Positions 37,261-44,974 of a stretch of 64,000 nucleotides of DNA are shown in pieces (position 1 is the first letter of the stretch; each line of letters starts with the position of its first letter). The stretch covers positions 3,534,001 to 3,598,000 of the forward strand of contig NZ_CP098455.1 in the NCBI RefSeq assembly GCF_023702635.1, in the 5' to 3' direction. This DNA comes from Spongiibacter taiwanensis. GTDB lineage: Bacteria; Pseudomonadota; Gammaproteobacteria; Pseudomonadales; Spongiibacteraceae. The notes under the pieces are model-generated. The model was not told the origin of the DNA and did not search any database. It saw only the letters and a list, made by a program, of their open reading frames with translations. The position numbers were made by a program, and so were the translations under genes.

Positions 37261-37353
37261 GGAGAGGTGGCCGAGTGGCTGAAGGCGCTCCCCTGCTAAG
37301 GGAGTATGGGGTTTGTAGCCTCATCGGGGGTTCGAATCCCCCCTTCTCCGCCA
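37261..37353 (+). tRNA. tRNA-Ser (GCT anticodon)
   Basis: Class II tRNA with a long variable arm. Acceptor strand GGAGAGG pairs with CTTCTCC at the end (one G-U). The anticodon stem CTCCC/GGGAG encloses loop CTGCTAA with anticodon GCT at 37295-37297. The T loop is GTTCGAATC, the variable arm is about 20 bases, and CCA is encoded at 37351-37353. A strong terminator follows. Confidence 0.97.
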
Positions 37354-37360
37354 TTAAATA

Positions 37361-37393
37361 AAAAAGCCCCGGTCGTCAGACCGGGGCTTTTTT
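37361..37393 (+). terminator. rho-independent terminator after tRNA-Ser
   Basis: AAAAAGCCCCGGTC and its exact reverse complement form a 14-bp stem around GTCA. The right side ends in a T-run, directly after the tRNA. Confidence 0.95.
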
Positions 37394-37438
37394 ATTTAAC
37401 CGTGAGTAAGGGTGTGTGGACGAACCCCCCGGTTCGAC

Positions 37439-37596
37439 AAAACGCGCCAGCGTTTTAGACATGACGTTGTCAGTCCTGCCCGAAGGGGCGAAACAGGCCA
37501 CAGCCTGTTTCGATCACAAAACGCGCCAGCGTTTTGAACGCCAGAGCGCAGCGGCGGCGCCCCGGAGGGGTCGAAACGGCCTCAAGCCGTTTCGAT
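37439..37596. repeat. two tandem copies of a 76-79 base hairpin unit with covarying stems
   Basis: Copy 1 (37439-37514) and copy 2 (37518-37596) each start with the same 18-base hairpin AAAACGC-GCCA-GCGTTTT and end with a second hairpin followed by GAT. The second hairpin is GAAACAGGC-CACA-GCCTGTTTC in copy 1 and GAAACGGC-CTCAA-GCCGTTTC in copy 2: the stem bases differ but pairing is kept. A short C-run/G-run hairpin sits between them in both copies (around GCCCGAAGGGGC and CCCCGGAGGGG). A further hairpin CGAACC-CCCC-GGTTCG precedes the pair at 37421-37436. No credible protein is encoded in 37394-37666. Confidence 0.85.
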
Positions 37597-37666
37597 TAAT
37601 CCCTTTGTTAGCATTACATGGTTTCGCACGAAAGCAGGGTGTGGCAGTGCGCCCGCCCGGGCCTTA

Positions 37667-38656
37667 TTACTCCCCCAGATCCCGCAGAATATTGACCTTC
37701 ATTTGCCGAAGCACCTGAACAGCGTGGTGCAATTCTTGGTTGCGAATACCGGTCAGGACAAAGTCTTCGGCTTGGCTAGCCGTATCGCCCACGGACCGGA
37801 GCAGGGCGTTGCCGGGTTTGGCCAGAAACACCCTATTTGAGCGCGCATCCTGAGGATCGGGAATGCGTGCTACCAGATGGTTTTCCTCCAGTTTGACCAG
37901 TAGCGACCCCGCTGCCGCACGACTCATATTCAAAGCTTTGGCCAGATGGCTTTGGGTCATGCCGTCTTGCTCGGCGAGGTAGCTCAGCAGGGCCCATTGG
38001 GCTCGAGACAGGCCAATGGGAAGCAGCAGCCGGTCGATAATGATCTGGCGCATCCGGGAGACGTGGTCGGTGAGGAAGCCAATCTTGTTCAATGCAAAGT
38101 GCTGGTGAAACGACTGAACACGCTGGGAAATCTTGGTAGCTGTTTTGCTGCTGCGTTGACCGATGTGTTTCTTGTGCATATTGCGATCTGCCGCCAGCAA
38201 TACGTCGGCGCCGGCACGCAGGTCGATTTCCGTCAGGCCGGCGCAATTGATCTCAGCGAGGGCGTCCTCGATTCCCGTGGCCTGTTGCAGCAAAGTCGCA
38301 GCGCTGGGGGTGAGGTTGAGTCGCAATGCGCGTTGGTCATCCGGGCAGTGATGGCGACGCAGTAAGGCAGCGGCTTCCATTTTGTGAACCAGTTTGCCCA
38401 GACTTGCCTTGGTGGTACCGATGATGGCCGCTAACTCCGATTGGTTAAGACCGGGGTTCTCGTTATTCATGCGAGCGAGATTTTTCAGTGTCCACCACTG
38501 GGCGCGGCTGATCCCCAGGGGGCTTAAGGCCCGGTCAAACTGGGTTCGCTGTAAGCGGGCTACGCTGTGCACAAGAACGTGAAACTCCGCACCTTCGCCC
38601 GTACGCTCTTTGGGCCTAACGGATGGCGAGGAGCGATGGTTTTCGGCGGTAGACAA
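37667..38656 (-). CDS. tandem double-MarR transcriptional regulator
   Basis: A 329-residue protein made of two MarR winged-helix units in one chain. Unit 1 is at about 22-165 (GISRAQWWTLKNLAR, LNQSELAAIIGTTKASLGKLVHKMEA, RRHHCPDDQRALRLNLT). Unit 2 is at about 190-325 (GLSRAQWALLSYLAE, MTQSHLAKALNMSRAAAGSLLVKLEE, PDPQDARSNRVFLA). MarR proteins normally work as dimers of one such unit, so this is a covalent pseudo-dimer whose halves have diverged. The start is TTG 38656, with GGAGG nine bases upstream; no in-frame ATG precedes the first HTH. It is divergent from the thioesterase gene, a possible target. Confidence 0.88.
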   Translation of the reverse strand: MSTAENHRSSPSVRPKERTGEGAEFHVLVHSVARLQRTQFDRALSPLGISRAQWWTLKNLARMNNENPGLNQSELAAIIGTTKASLGKLVHKMEAAALLRRHHCPDDQRALRLNLTPSAATLLQQATGIEDALAEINCAGLTEIDLRAGADVLLAADRNMHKKHIGQRSSKTATKISQRVQSFHQHFALNKIGFLTDHVSRMRQIIIDRLLLPIGLSRAQWALLSYLAEQDGMTQSHLAKALNMSRAAAGSLLVKLEENHLVARIPDPQDARSNRVFLAKPGNALLRSVGDTASQAEDFVLTGIRNQELHHAVQVLRQMKVNILRDLGE

Positions 38657-38912
38657 CGGGAATTAGCCTCCAAGTCAATTCAAACAAAGTATAGGTTGTT
38701 ACAGATAATTACTCTATCCCTTGCTTTAGCCTATGTTGTCCGGATATCAGGCTGTATTTTTCGGATTTTTAGGTGAGGGGGATTGATTGAATAATGGTAT
38801 CGCAGTTGACAAATGTGGTGGCTTGCGGGCAAAGTGCTTAGGTAGCTAAGCAAATTTGGGGTGGTCGGTTGCGATTCACTCAGGTCGTCTTCCCAGCGAG
38901 TGAGAAAGAGTT

Positions 38913-39335
38913 ATGGCTGAAAATCAGGTCCCAGCGGGTTTTGAACTTCTGGCGGAGTGCGCCGAGTCTCCCTTCGATCAACTTGTCGGCGCGTATTACA
39001 GTAAGGACACGGGTGCCGAGTGGATCATCGGCTTTCGCGTTGAGCCCAAGCACATGAATATAGGTGGTACCTTGCACGGCGGGGTTTTGGCCACCTTGTT
39101 TGATTGGCAGGCTGCCGCAGTAAAGCCTTATCTGGGGATTACTGCCCACACCCCGACGATCAGTTTGAGCGTTGACTACCTGGCGCCGGCCCAATGTGGC
39201 GATTGGCTGGAAATGCAGGTGAAAGCCCAGCAGCGAACAGGGCGGATGCTATTCACTCGTGCCGAGGTCTACGCGGGCGAGCGTTTAATAGGACGCTCAA
39301 ATGCCATCTATCGTATTCCCAGCACCGCGCGGTAA
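38913..39335 (+). CDS. PaaI-family hotdog thioesterase
   Basis: A 140-residue hotdog-fold acyl-CoA thioesterase. The family motif HMNIGGTLHGGVLATLFDWQ is at about 48-67, with the G/H and Asp that act in hydrolysis, and SLSVDYLAPAQCGD follows. Such enzymes release CoA from aromatic or short acyl-CoAs. It is divergent from the double-MarR regulator, 256 bases away, which may control it. It is convergent with the PhzF gene, five bases apart. Confidence 0.9.
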   Translation: MAENQVPAGFELLAECAESPFDQLVGAYYSKDTGAEWIIGFRVEPKHMNIGGTLHGGVLATLFDWQAAAVKPYLGITAHTPTISLSVDYLAPAQCGDWLEMQVKAQQRTGRMLFTRAEVYAGERLIGRSNAIYRIPSTAR

Positions 39336-39340
39336 GCGCA

Positions 39341-40129
39341 TTACGTTAACCACTCAGAACGAATCTGTCCGGTCATTACGGTCACTGCATCGCCGGTTAA
39401 CCAGACGCTTTGGTCTTTGGCGGCGACTTCCAGTTCACCACCTCGCTTCGACAATTGGCGTGCCCGTATGGGGCGCGTCGCAATACTGTCTTGCCAATAA
39501 TCGCTCAAAGCGCAGTGAGCAGAACCGGTAACCGGGTCTTCGTTAATACCGGCGGCGGGAGCGAAAAAGCGCGAGACAATATCGCAGTCTTCTCCCTGGG
39601 CAGTGACGATCAAGCCGCGAATAGGGAGGGCGGTGATGTCAGCGAGGGGAGGGACAAAATCGCGCACTGCCTGCGCGCTGGCCAATTCGATAAGCCAGTC
39701 CTCGCCAGCGCGGGCGGCACGAACTGTCTGCAAGGCTAACGAGTTGGGCAGTGCGTCTGAGGCCAAGGGAGTGCAGTGCGTGATTGGCAGTTTCAACCGG
39801 TAGCCTTGCCGGTATTGCTCTACCCAAAGATCGCCACTTCGAGTTTCAAAACATACCAGCGGGCTGGCTTCTTTCTGCTCGCTGATCAATACATGCCCGG
39901 CTGCCAGTGTGGCGTGACCGCACAAGTTGACTTCTGTTGTTGGCGTGAACCACCGCAGCGACCAGCGGTTTGATTGCAGTGGGAAAACAAAGGCCGTTTC
40001 GGACAGGTTGAATTCCGCGGCCAGTGCCTGCATCAGGTGATCGGGGAGGGGGCTTTCCATCAGGCACACTGCTGCCGGATTTCCAGAAAAGGCACGCTGT
40101 GTAAAGGCGTCGACAATAGCGTATTTCAT
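39341..40129 (-). CDS. PhzF family isomerase/epimerase-like protein
   Basis: A 262-residue protein of the PhzF (phenazine biosynthesis-like) fold, two similar halves with a cleft between. The catalytic glutamate is in NLSETAFVFP (about residue 45), and the second-half motif is NEDPVTGSAHCALSDYW. No other phenazine gene is present, so a role as a general isomerase of unknown substrate is more likely. It follows a small membrane protein gene and is divergent from a MocR-type regulator, whose sites lie in between. Confidence 0.9.
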   Translation of the reverse strand: MKYAIVDAFTQRAFSGNPAAVCLMESPLPDHLMQALAAEFNLSETAFVFPLQSNRWSLRWFTPTTEVNLCGHATLAAGHVLISEQKEASPLVCFETRSGDLWVEQYRQGYRLKLPITHCTPLASDALPNSLALQTVRAARAGEDWLIELASAQAVRDFVPPLADITALPIRGLIVTAQGEDCDIVSRFFAPAAGINEDPVTGSAHCALSDYWQDSIATRPIRARQLSKRGGELEVAAKDQSVWLTGDAVTVMTGQIRSEWLT

Positions 40130-40150
40130 TGGCGGTTACTCTGGGGGTGG

Positions 40151-40294
40151 CTAATGGATATTCCACCACCAGGGAAGGTGGTTCACGCTTCGATGGGCGA
40201 CCAGCAGCCCGGCGCCTGCCAGCAGTACCATCAATATGAAGGCGGCGCCCAAGGCACGCCACCATTTGCCTGAGTATAAGTCTGAATTGGACAT
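40151..40294 (-). CDS. 47-residue single-pass membrane protein
   Basis: A short frame from ATG 40294 to TAG. It has a polar N-terminus (SNSDLYSGKWW), one membrane helix (about ALGAAFILMVLLAGAGLLVA), and a Trp-rich tail (NHLPWWWNIH). GGAGAG lies about ten bases upstream of the ATG. It starts 20 bases upstream of phzF on the same strand, so the two form a small operon divergent from the MocR regulator. No family is recognised. Confidence 0.6.
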   Translation of the reverse strand: MSNSDLYSGKWWRALGAAFILMVLLAGAGLLVAHRSVNHLPWWWNIH

Positions 40295-40352
40295 GGCGTC
40301 GGTACTCTCCGGTTGCTGAGCAAACAGAATGACAAGGATACTATCGCCTATA

Positions 40353-40417
40353 CAGTCACAGATAACTAAAAATTGATGCGATACAGATGTGTTTGTCGCT
40401 AAACTGTCTCTGATAAC
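40353..40417. promoter_or_regulatory. direct repeats, candidate MocR operator
   Basis: CAGTCACAGATAAC (40353-40366) and CTGTCTCTGATAAC (40404-40417) agree at 11 of 14 positions, in direct orientation, 51 bases apart. Paired direct repeats between a MocR gene and its divergent target are the known arrangement for this regulator family. Confidence 0.5.
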
Positions 40418-40432
40418 AGTCAGGAGACGGCG

Positions 40433-41902
40433 ATGTCACCTCAGAAATCGCGACGGGCTACCGCCCCGGTACCCTCGGGCCCCCCCTTATATCAGCAAAT
40501 CGCCGAAAAGCTGCGAGGGGAGCTGATTGAGGCGGGCGGGCTGGTAGCGGGGGACCGAATGCCGGGGGTTCGCCGGATCAGTGCACAGTTCGGCGTCAGC
40601 CTGGCTACCGCGGTTGCCGCGTATCGCCAGCTTGAGCAGGAAAATGTCATTGAGGCTCGGCCTCGTTCCGGCTTTTTTGTACGTCATTGTCAAAGCGACA
40701 TCTGTGCGCCTCCCAGGGAATCCCGGCCGCGCAGTTGGCCGGTTCCGGTGAGCGGTCAGCAGCGGGTGATGCAGATGATAGAGGCTGCGACCGCCCCTGG
40801 TATTTTGGCGCTCGGGGCTGCGGTTCCACATTCCAGCTTTCTGCCGGGCAAAATGGTGCAACGGGCGTTGGCGAGCGCCAGCAGGCATCCCCTGGTGGCT
40901 AACGGGGGTTACGCCTTTCCGCCTGGGTATTTAGGATTGCGCGAGCAACTTTCCCTGCGAATGGCCCGTCTCGGTTGCCGCGTTGCTGCCGACGAAATTG
41001 TCATTACTAACGGTGGTCAAGAAGCGTTGGTGGTTGCACTGAAATCGCTCTGCAAGGAGGGCGACATTGTCGCGCTGGAGTCGCCAGCGTTTTACGGGCT
41101 GCTGCAGATAATTGATTCCCTTGGCCTCAAAGCACTGGAGATTCCCACTCACCCGGATACCGGGTTGTCCCTGGAAGCGCTCGAACTGGCATTGGACAAA
41201 TGGCCGGTGAAGGCCTGTGTCGTGGTGAGCAATTTCAGTAATCCGCTGGGGTGCAGTTTGCCCCTTGAACGCAAAGCATCGCTGGTAGCGCTATTGGCCG
41301 AGCGCGAGGTGGCGTTGGTGGAGGACGATATTTATGGGGACCTGCATTTCGATGCCCAGCGGCCGGCAGTGGCCAAGCATTTTGATCAGCGCGGTGAGGT
41401 ACTGTATTGCAGTTCCTTTTCCAAGACACTGTCGCCCGGTCTGCGGGTTGGCTGGATTGTACCGGGACGCTATCTGGAACGGGTCAACTACCACAAATTT
41501 GTCAGCAGCTCGGCCAATACCACGGTGGCCCAGATAGCCGTGCAACAATTGCTGTTGGACGGGGCCTTTGACCGGCACCTCAATCGCCTGCGGCCGACTT
41601 TACGCAGTGCGGTCGCCAAAATGCGCGACCGTCTCAGCCATCATATGCCGGCGGGTACACGGATTTCCCACCCCGACGGCGGGTTTGTTTTGTGGCTGGA
41701 ACTTCCCAAAGAGGTTGATAGTTTGGCGCTGGCCCAGCAGGCGCTGGAACGGCAAGTGAGTATTGCGCCGGGGCCTTTATTTTCGGCCTCGGAAAAATAC
41801 CGGAATTGCCTGCGCGTCTCCTGCGCCCAGCCCTGGGATGAAAGCCTGGAGCGAGGCCTGGCCACCTTGGGTATGTTGGTTAGAGAACAGCTTGGCGAGT
41901 AA
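40433..41902 (+). CDS. MocR/PdxR-type GntR regulator with aminotransferase domain
   Basis: A 489-residue chimera. The N-terminal GntR winged helix is at about 15-85 (PLYQQIAEKLRGELIEAGGL; GVRRISAQFGVSLATAVAAYRQLEQEN). The remaining 370 residues are a fold-type I aminotransferase-like domain that binds PLP, with the Schiff-base lysine in SSFSKTLSPGLRVGW. Such regulators use PLP or an amino-compound adduct as signal and usually control a neighbouring divergent gene. Here that would be the small membrane protein and phzF. AGGAGACGG precedes the ATG. The effector cannot be told from sequence. Confidence 0.92.
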   Translation: MSPQKSRRATAPVPSGPPLYQQIAEKLRGELIEAGGLVAGDRMPGVRRISAQFGVSLATAVAAYRQLEQENVIEARPRSGFFVRHCQSDICAPPRESRPRSWPVPVSGQQRVMQMIEAATAPGILALGAAVPHSSFLPGKMVQRALASASRHPLVANGGYAFPPGYLGLREQLSLRMARLGCRVAADEIVITNGGQEALVVALKSLCKEGDIVALESPAFYGLLQIIDSLGLKALEIPTHPDTGLSLEALELALDKWPVKACVVVSNFSNPLGCSLPLERKASLVALLAEREVALVEDDIYGDLHFDAQRPAVAKHFDQRGEVLYCSSFSKTLSPGLRVGWIVPGRYLERVNYHKFVSSSANTTVAQIAVQQLLLDGAFDRHLNRLRPTLRSAVAKMRDRLSHHMPAGTRISHPDGGFVLWLELPKEVDSLALAQQALERQVSIAPGPLFSASEKYRNCLRVSCAQPWDESLERGLATLGMLVREQLGE

Positions 41903-41914
41903 GCGCTGGTCAGG

Positions 41915-42685
41915 TCAGTAAGACTGCACCCGGCGCAGAATCTGGATCTCAACCCGGCGATTGCGGGCCCGGCCGTCCTCAGAGTCGTTTGAGTTCACTG
42001 GCTGGTAGTCGGCATAACCTGCCGCCCGGAAGCGTTTGGGGCTGGCGCCGCTGATATCGAGTAGCTCGTGGAGCATGGTGACAGCCCGGGCCGAGGAGAG
42101 GTCCCAATTGGAGCGATAGGAAGCCGTATGAATAGGCACGTTGTCGGTGTGACCCGCCACAATCACGTCGCCGGGAATCTGATTGATGACTTCGGCAATT
42201 TTTAGCGCAATGCTGTTGAAACGCGGGTCGAGTTCGGCGCTTCCGGATGGGAACGAGGCCTGCTCGCGAATGCGAATAATCAGGTACCCATCGGCTGACT
42301 CGTCAACATCCACCTGGTCGAGGGCTATCTCCACCTCGAGAATGGCGCGGGCCAGCTCCAGGTCCTGGGCGAGGGCGTAGCGGTCGAGGTTATTGGTGGA
42401 GTCTTGCCGCACCACATCTTCGGTGGTGACCCGGGTGCGTCCCGGCGTGAATTCCCGGGCGATAATGCTGGTGCCAATGGGGGTATCTTTTGCCGGAATT
42501 TCTTTCTGTACACCGAAGGCGTTTTGCAGCGACCCGGATAGTTCTTTGAATTTCTGTTTGTCCATCTCCGAGAAGGAAAACATCAACACAAAGAAGGCCA
42601 GCAGCAGCGACATCAGATCAGCAAAGGTCAGCATCCATGCGGGGGCGCCGGGGCGGACCTTTTTCTCGGGAGGGGCTTCCAGCAT
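41915..42685 (-). CDS. flagellar stator protein, PomB/MotB-like
   Basis: A 256-residue stator subunit: one membrane helix near the N-terminus in AWMLTFADLMSLLLAFFVLMFSFSEMD, with the ion-binding D23, a plug/linker region, and a C-terminal OmpA-like domain (VIVAGHTDNVPIHT; RARNRRVEIQIL) that anchors to peptidoglycan. The sequence around the helix is closer to PomB of sodium-driven motors than to E. coli MotB. It is one base from the stop-to-start junction with the MotA-like gene. No other flagellar gene is in the window. Confidence 0.92.
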   Translation of the reverse strand: MLEAPPEKKVRPGAPAWMLTFADLMSLLLAFFVLMFSFSEMDKQKFKELSGSLQNAFGVQKEIPAKDTPIGTSIIAREFTPGRTRVTTEDVVRQDSTNNLDRYALAQDLELARAILEVEIALDQVDVDESADGYLIIRIREQASFPSGSAELDPRFNSIALKIAEVINQIPGDVIVAGHTDNVPIHTASYRSNWDLSSARAVTMLHELLDISGASPKRFRAAGYADYQPVNSNDSEDGRARNRRVEIQILRRVQSY

Positions 42686-42686
42686 G

Positions 42687-43457
42687 CTAGGCGGCCTTGT
42701 CGGCTTCTACAGGTTCGGCCTTTTGGTGAGGCACATATGTTGCCAGCAGGGTTTCAAGCACACGAGGTTGGATGCCGGTCTGGATACCGTTGACGGCCTC
42801 GAGGATCAGCTGTCGGTTGCGGCGCTCTTCCGATGTGCGGAAGGCCAGCTTCTCTGCCACCGGGATAAAAATGGTATTGGCGAGCACCGCGCCGTAGAGG
42901 GTGGTTAACAGCGCTACCGCCATTGCGGGGCCGATCGCCTTAGGGTCAGACATATTGGCCATCATTTGCACCAGGCCAATCAGCGTGCCGATCATGCCCA
43001 TGGCGGGAAAGGAGTCGCCAAAGCCGCGAAAGATCGCCTCGCCAGACTCGTGACGCTCAATGGTCAGGTTGATTTCCTTGTTCAGCAGATACTTGACCAA
43101 GTCGTGATCGACCCCGTCAATGGCCATTTGTACGCCTTTATTTAAGAACTCGTTGGTGATTTCCTTGTTTTCCAGCTCGAGCAGGCCTTCTCTCCGCGCA
43201 ATTTTTGCCAGCTCAACGCACTCGTTGCTAAGCTCTTGCGGGCCCATGCTCTTGTGAAAAAAAGCCCTGGACGCGACCTTAAAGGCGCCCAAGGTATCGC
43301 CGAGGGGGAATTTCATCAGGTTGGCGAAGATGCCGCCGCCGATCACGATGAGAATGGAGGGGGTATCAATAAAGCTGCCAGCACTGCCGCCAAATAAAAT
43401 CGCTGCAGCAATAACCGCGATAGCCCCGAGCATTCCAAGTAGTGTTGCGATATCCAT
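42687..43457 (-). CDS. flagellar stator protein, PomA/MotA-like
   Basis: A 256-residue partner of the PomB-like protein with four membrane helices and a cytoplasmic loop that touches the rotor. The N-terminus MDIATLLGMLGAIAVI and the GSFIDTPSILIVIGG segment match PomA. The proline-containing helix AMGMIGTLIGLVQMM and the ALLTTLYGAVLANTIFIP helix line the ion path. ATG 43457 is chosen over a start nine codons earlier. Sodium drive is inferred from the PomA-type sequence. Confidence 0.92.
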   Translation of the reverse strand: MDIATLLGMLGAIAVIAAAILFGGSAGSFIDTPSILIVIGGGIFANLMKFPLGDTLGAFKVASRAFFHKSMGPQELSNECVELAKIARREGLLELENKEITNEFLNKGVQMAIDGVDHDLVKYLLNKEINLTIERHESGEAIFRGFGDSFPAMGMIGTLIGLVQMMANMSDPKAIGPAMAVALLTTLYGAVLANTIFIPVAEKLAFRTSEERRNRQLILEAVNGIQTGIQPRVLETLLATYVPHQKAEPVEADKAA

Positions 43458-43753
43458 TGGCCGGCACGCTTCTAATAAAACCACATTGGCCTCACTGTAA
43501 TGGGCTGCCGACCGTCTTATAATCCGTGTTTTCCGAGGGTTCAGCGCGGTGCTTGCCGCTCCGGCTTGTTCGTTAATGCCTGAATAAACTATTCGTAATG
43601 CTTTTCCGGTGTAAATGACCTGTATAGTAGTGGCCGCAAAGATTGGCCAGCAGCGTCGCTGCGGGCTCTCGACATCGCGCCGGGGAGGGGACCTGGTCGC
43701 AATTCATTTACTGGCAATTGAGAGATAGCCACGCCTTGTTCTAGGGATTGGGG

Positions 43754-44917
43754 ATGACAAAACGGATGGTAGTGATGTTGCTTGGCACGGCCGCGGTCTT
43801 TGGCGGCGTGTTTGGCATGAAGTGGATGAGCAACAGCATGATGAACGACTTCATTGATGCGATGCCAATACCGCCGGTAACGATCTCAACCGCTTTGGTG
43901 GAAGAGACGTCCTGGCCTGCTGAGTTTACTTCTGTGGGGACTTTGGTGGCGGTAAATGGGGCCGACCTTACTGCAGAGATGGACGGCGTGGTGCGTGCCA
44001 TTCACTTTGAATCAGGGGACGAGGTTGCCAAGGGTGCATTGCTAGTCGAGCTGGATTCAGCGGCAGAGCAGGGCGAGCTGGATCGTTTGAAAGCCGAAGC
44101 GGAACTGGCCGAGATCGACAGAAAGCGGATTGAAACCTTGTTTCGTCGGGGCAGTATCTCCCAATCAGAGCTGGATACCGCCGCGGCGAAAACCAAAGCC
44201 GCCCACGCAGCGGTGGTGGCCCAGCAGGGTCGCTTGGATCAAAAGCGGGTAGTGGCTCCCTTCGCCGGGCGTTTGGGGATTCGTCAGGTTAACGTTGGCC
44301 AGTACGTGGCTGTTGGTCAGACCATTGTCACTCTGCAGTCGTTAAATCCGATTGATGTGGATTTCGCTCTCCCTGAAAAATACCTGGCTGAGGTTGCGCC
44401 GGGGTATCCGGTGCAGGCGAAAACCGAGACCCAACAGCCCGCCTCCTACCAGGGGAAATTGATCGCAATGGAGCCCAAGGTCAATCCTAACACTCGCAAT
44501 TTTGCGCTGCGGGCGCGGTTAGAAAACCCTGATGGTGTGCTTAAGCCGGGGCAGTTTGCCTCGATTCGTGTGGTGTTGCCCGAGCAGAAGCGCTACCTCA
44601 CCATTCCCCGCTCCGCTGTCAACTATGCGTCCTACGGCAGCTCGGTCTACGTAGTGCAGACGGTCGAGGGTAAAACTGCGGATGATGAGAGCGCCGAATC
44701 GGATGATAGCGAGGCTGGGCCGAACAAAATTGTGGTGCAGCAATTTGTGAAACTGGGTCCATCCCGGGGCGATTATGTTGCGGTCATTGAGGGGCTCTCC
44801 GGTGGCGAGGAGATTGCCAGTGCGGGGCTGCTTAAGTTGCGCAGCCAGCAACCCGTGATTGTTAATAATGAACTGGCGCCATCCCCCTCATTTTCCCCCA
44901 ATGTGGACGAGGGCTAG
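43754..44917 (+). CDS. RND efflux periplasmic adaptor (membrane fusion protein)
   Basis: A 387-residue adaptor of the AcrA/MexE group: N-terminal membrane anchor (MVVMLLGTAAVFGGVFGM), lipoyl half-motifs (VVRAIHFESGDEVAKGALLVELD and KRVVAPFAGRLGIRQVNVGQYV), an alpha-hairpin between them (about 95-165), then beta-barrel and membrane-proximal domains. An acidic insertion (DDESAESDDSEAGPNK) interrupts the C-terminal domain. It bridges the inner-membrane pump encoded 57 bases downstream and an outer-membrane channel that is not in the window. ATG 43754 is preferred to the TTG at 43748. Confidence 0.93.
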   Translation: MTKRMVVMLLGTAAVFGGVFGMKWMSNSMMNDFIDAMPIPPVTISTALVEETSWPAEFTSVGTLVAVNGADLTAEMDGVVRAIHFESGDEVAKGALLVELDSAAEQGELDRLKAEAELAEIDRKRIETLFRRGSISQSELDTAAAKTKAAHAAVVAQQGRLDQKRVVAPFAGRLGIRQVNVGQYVAVGQTIVTLQSLNPIDVDFALPEKYLAEVAPGYPVQAKTETQQPASYQGKLIAMEPKVNPNTRNFALRARLENPDGVLKPGQFASIRVVLPEQKRYLTIPRSAVNYASYGSSVYVVQTVEGKTADDESAESDDSEAGPNKIVVQQFVKLGPSRGDYVAVIEGLSGGEEIASAGLLKLRSQQPVIVNNELAPSPSFSPNVDEG

Positions 44918-44974
44918 GGTGATCTTTGGAAGCCCGAGTGAGCACGTAGCCCAACAGATGGCGTAGGACGCGAC

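Noticed and set aside
37361-37393. Attachment-site remnant at the tRNA-Ser 3' end
   Set aside because: No duplicated tRNA end and no integrase nearby; the sequence is an ordinary terminator.
37416-37718. 100-codon plus-strand frame across the hairpin units
   Set aside because: Its sequence is dictated by the repeats, it overlaps the end of the MarR gene and it has no ribosome site.
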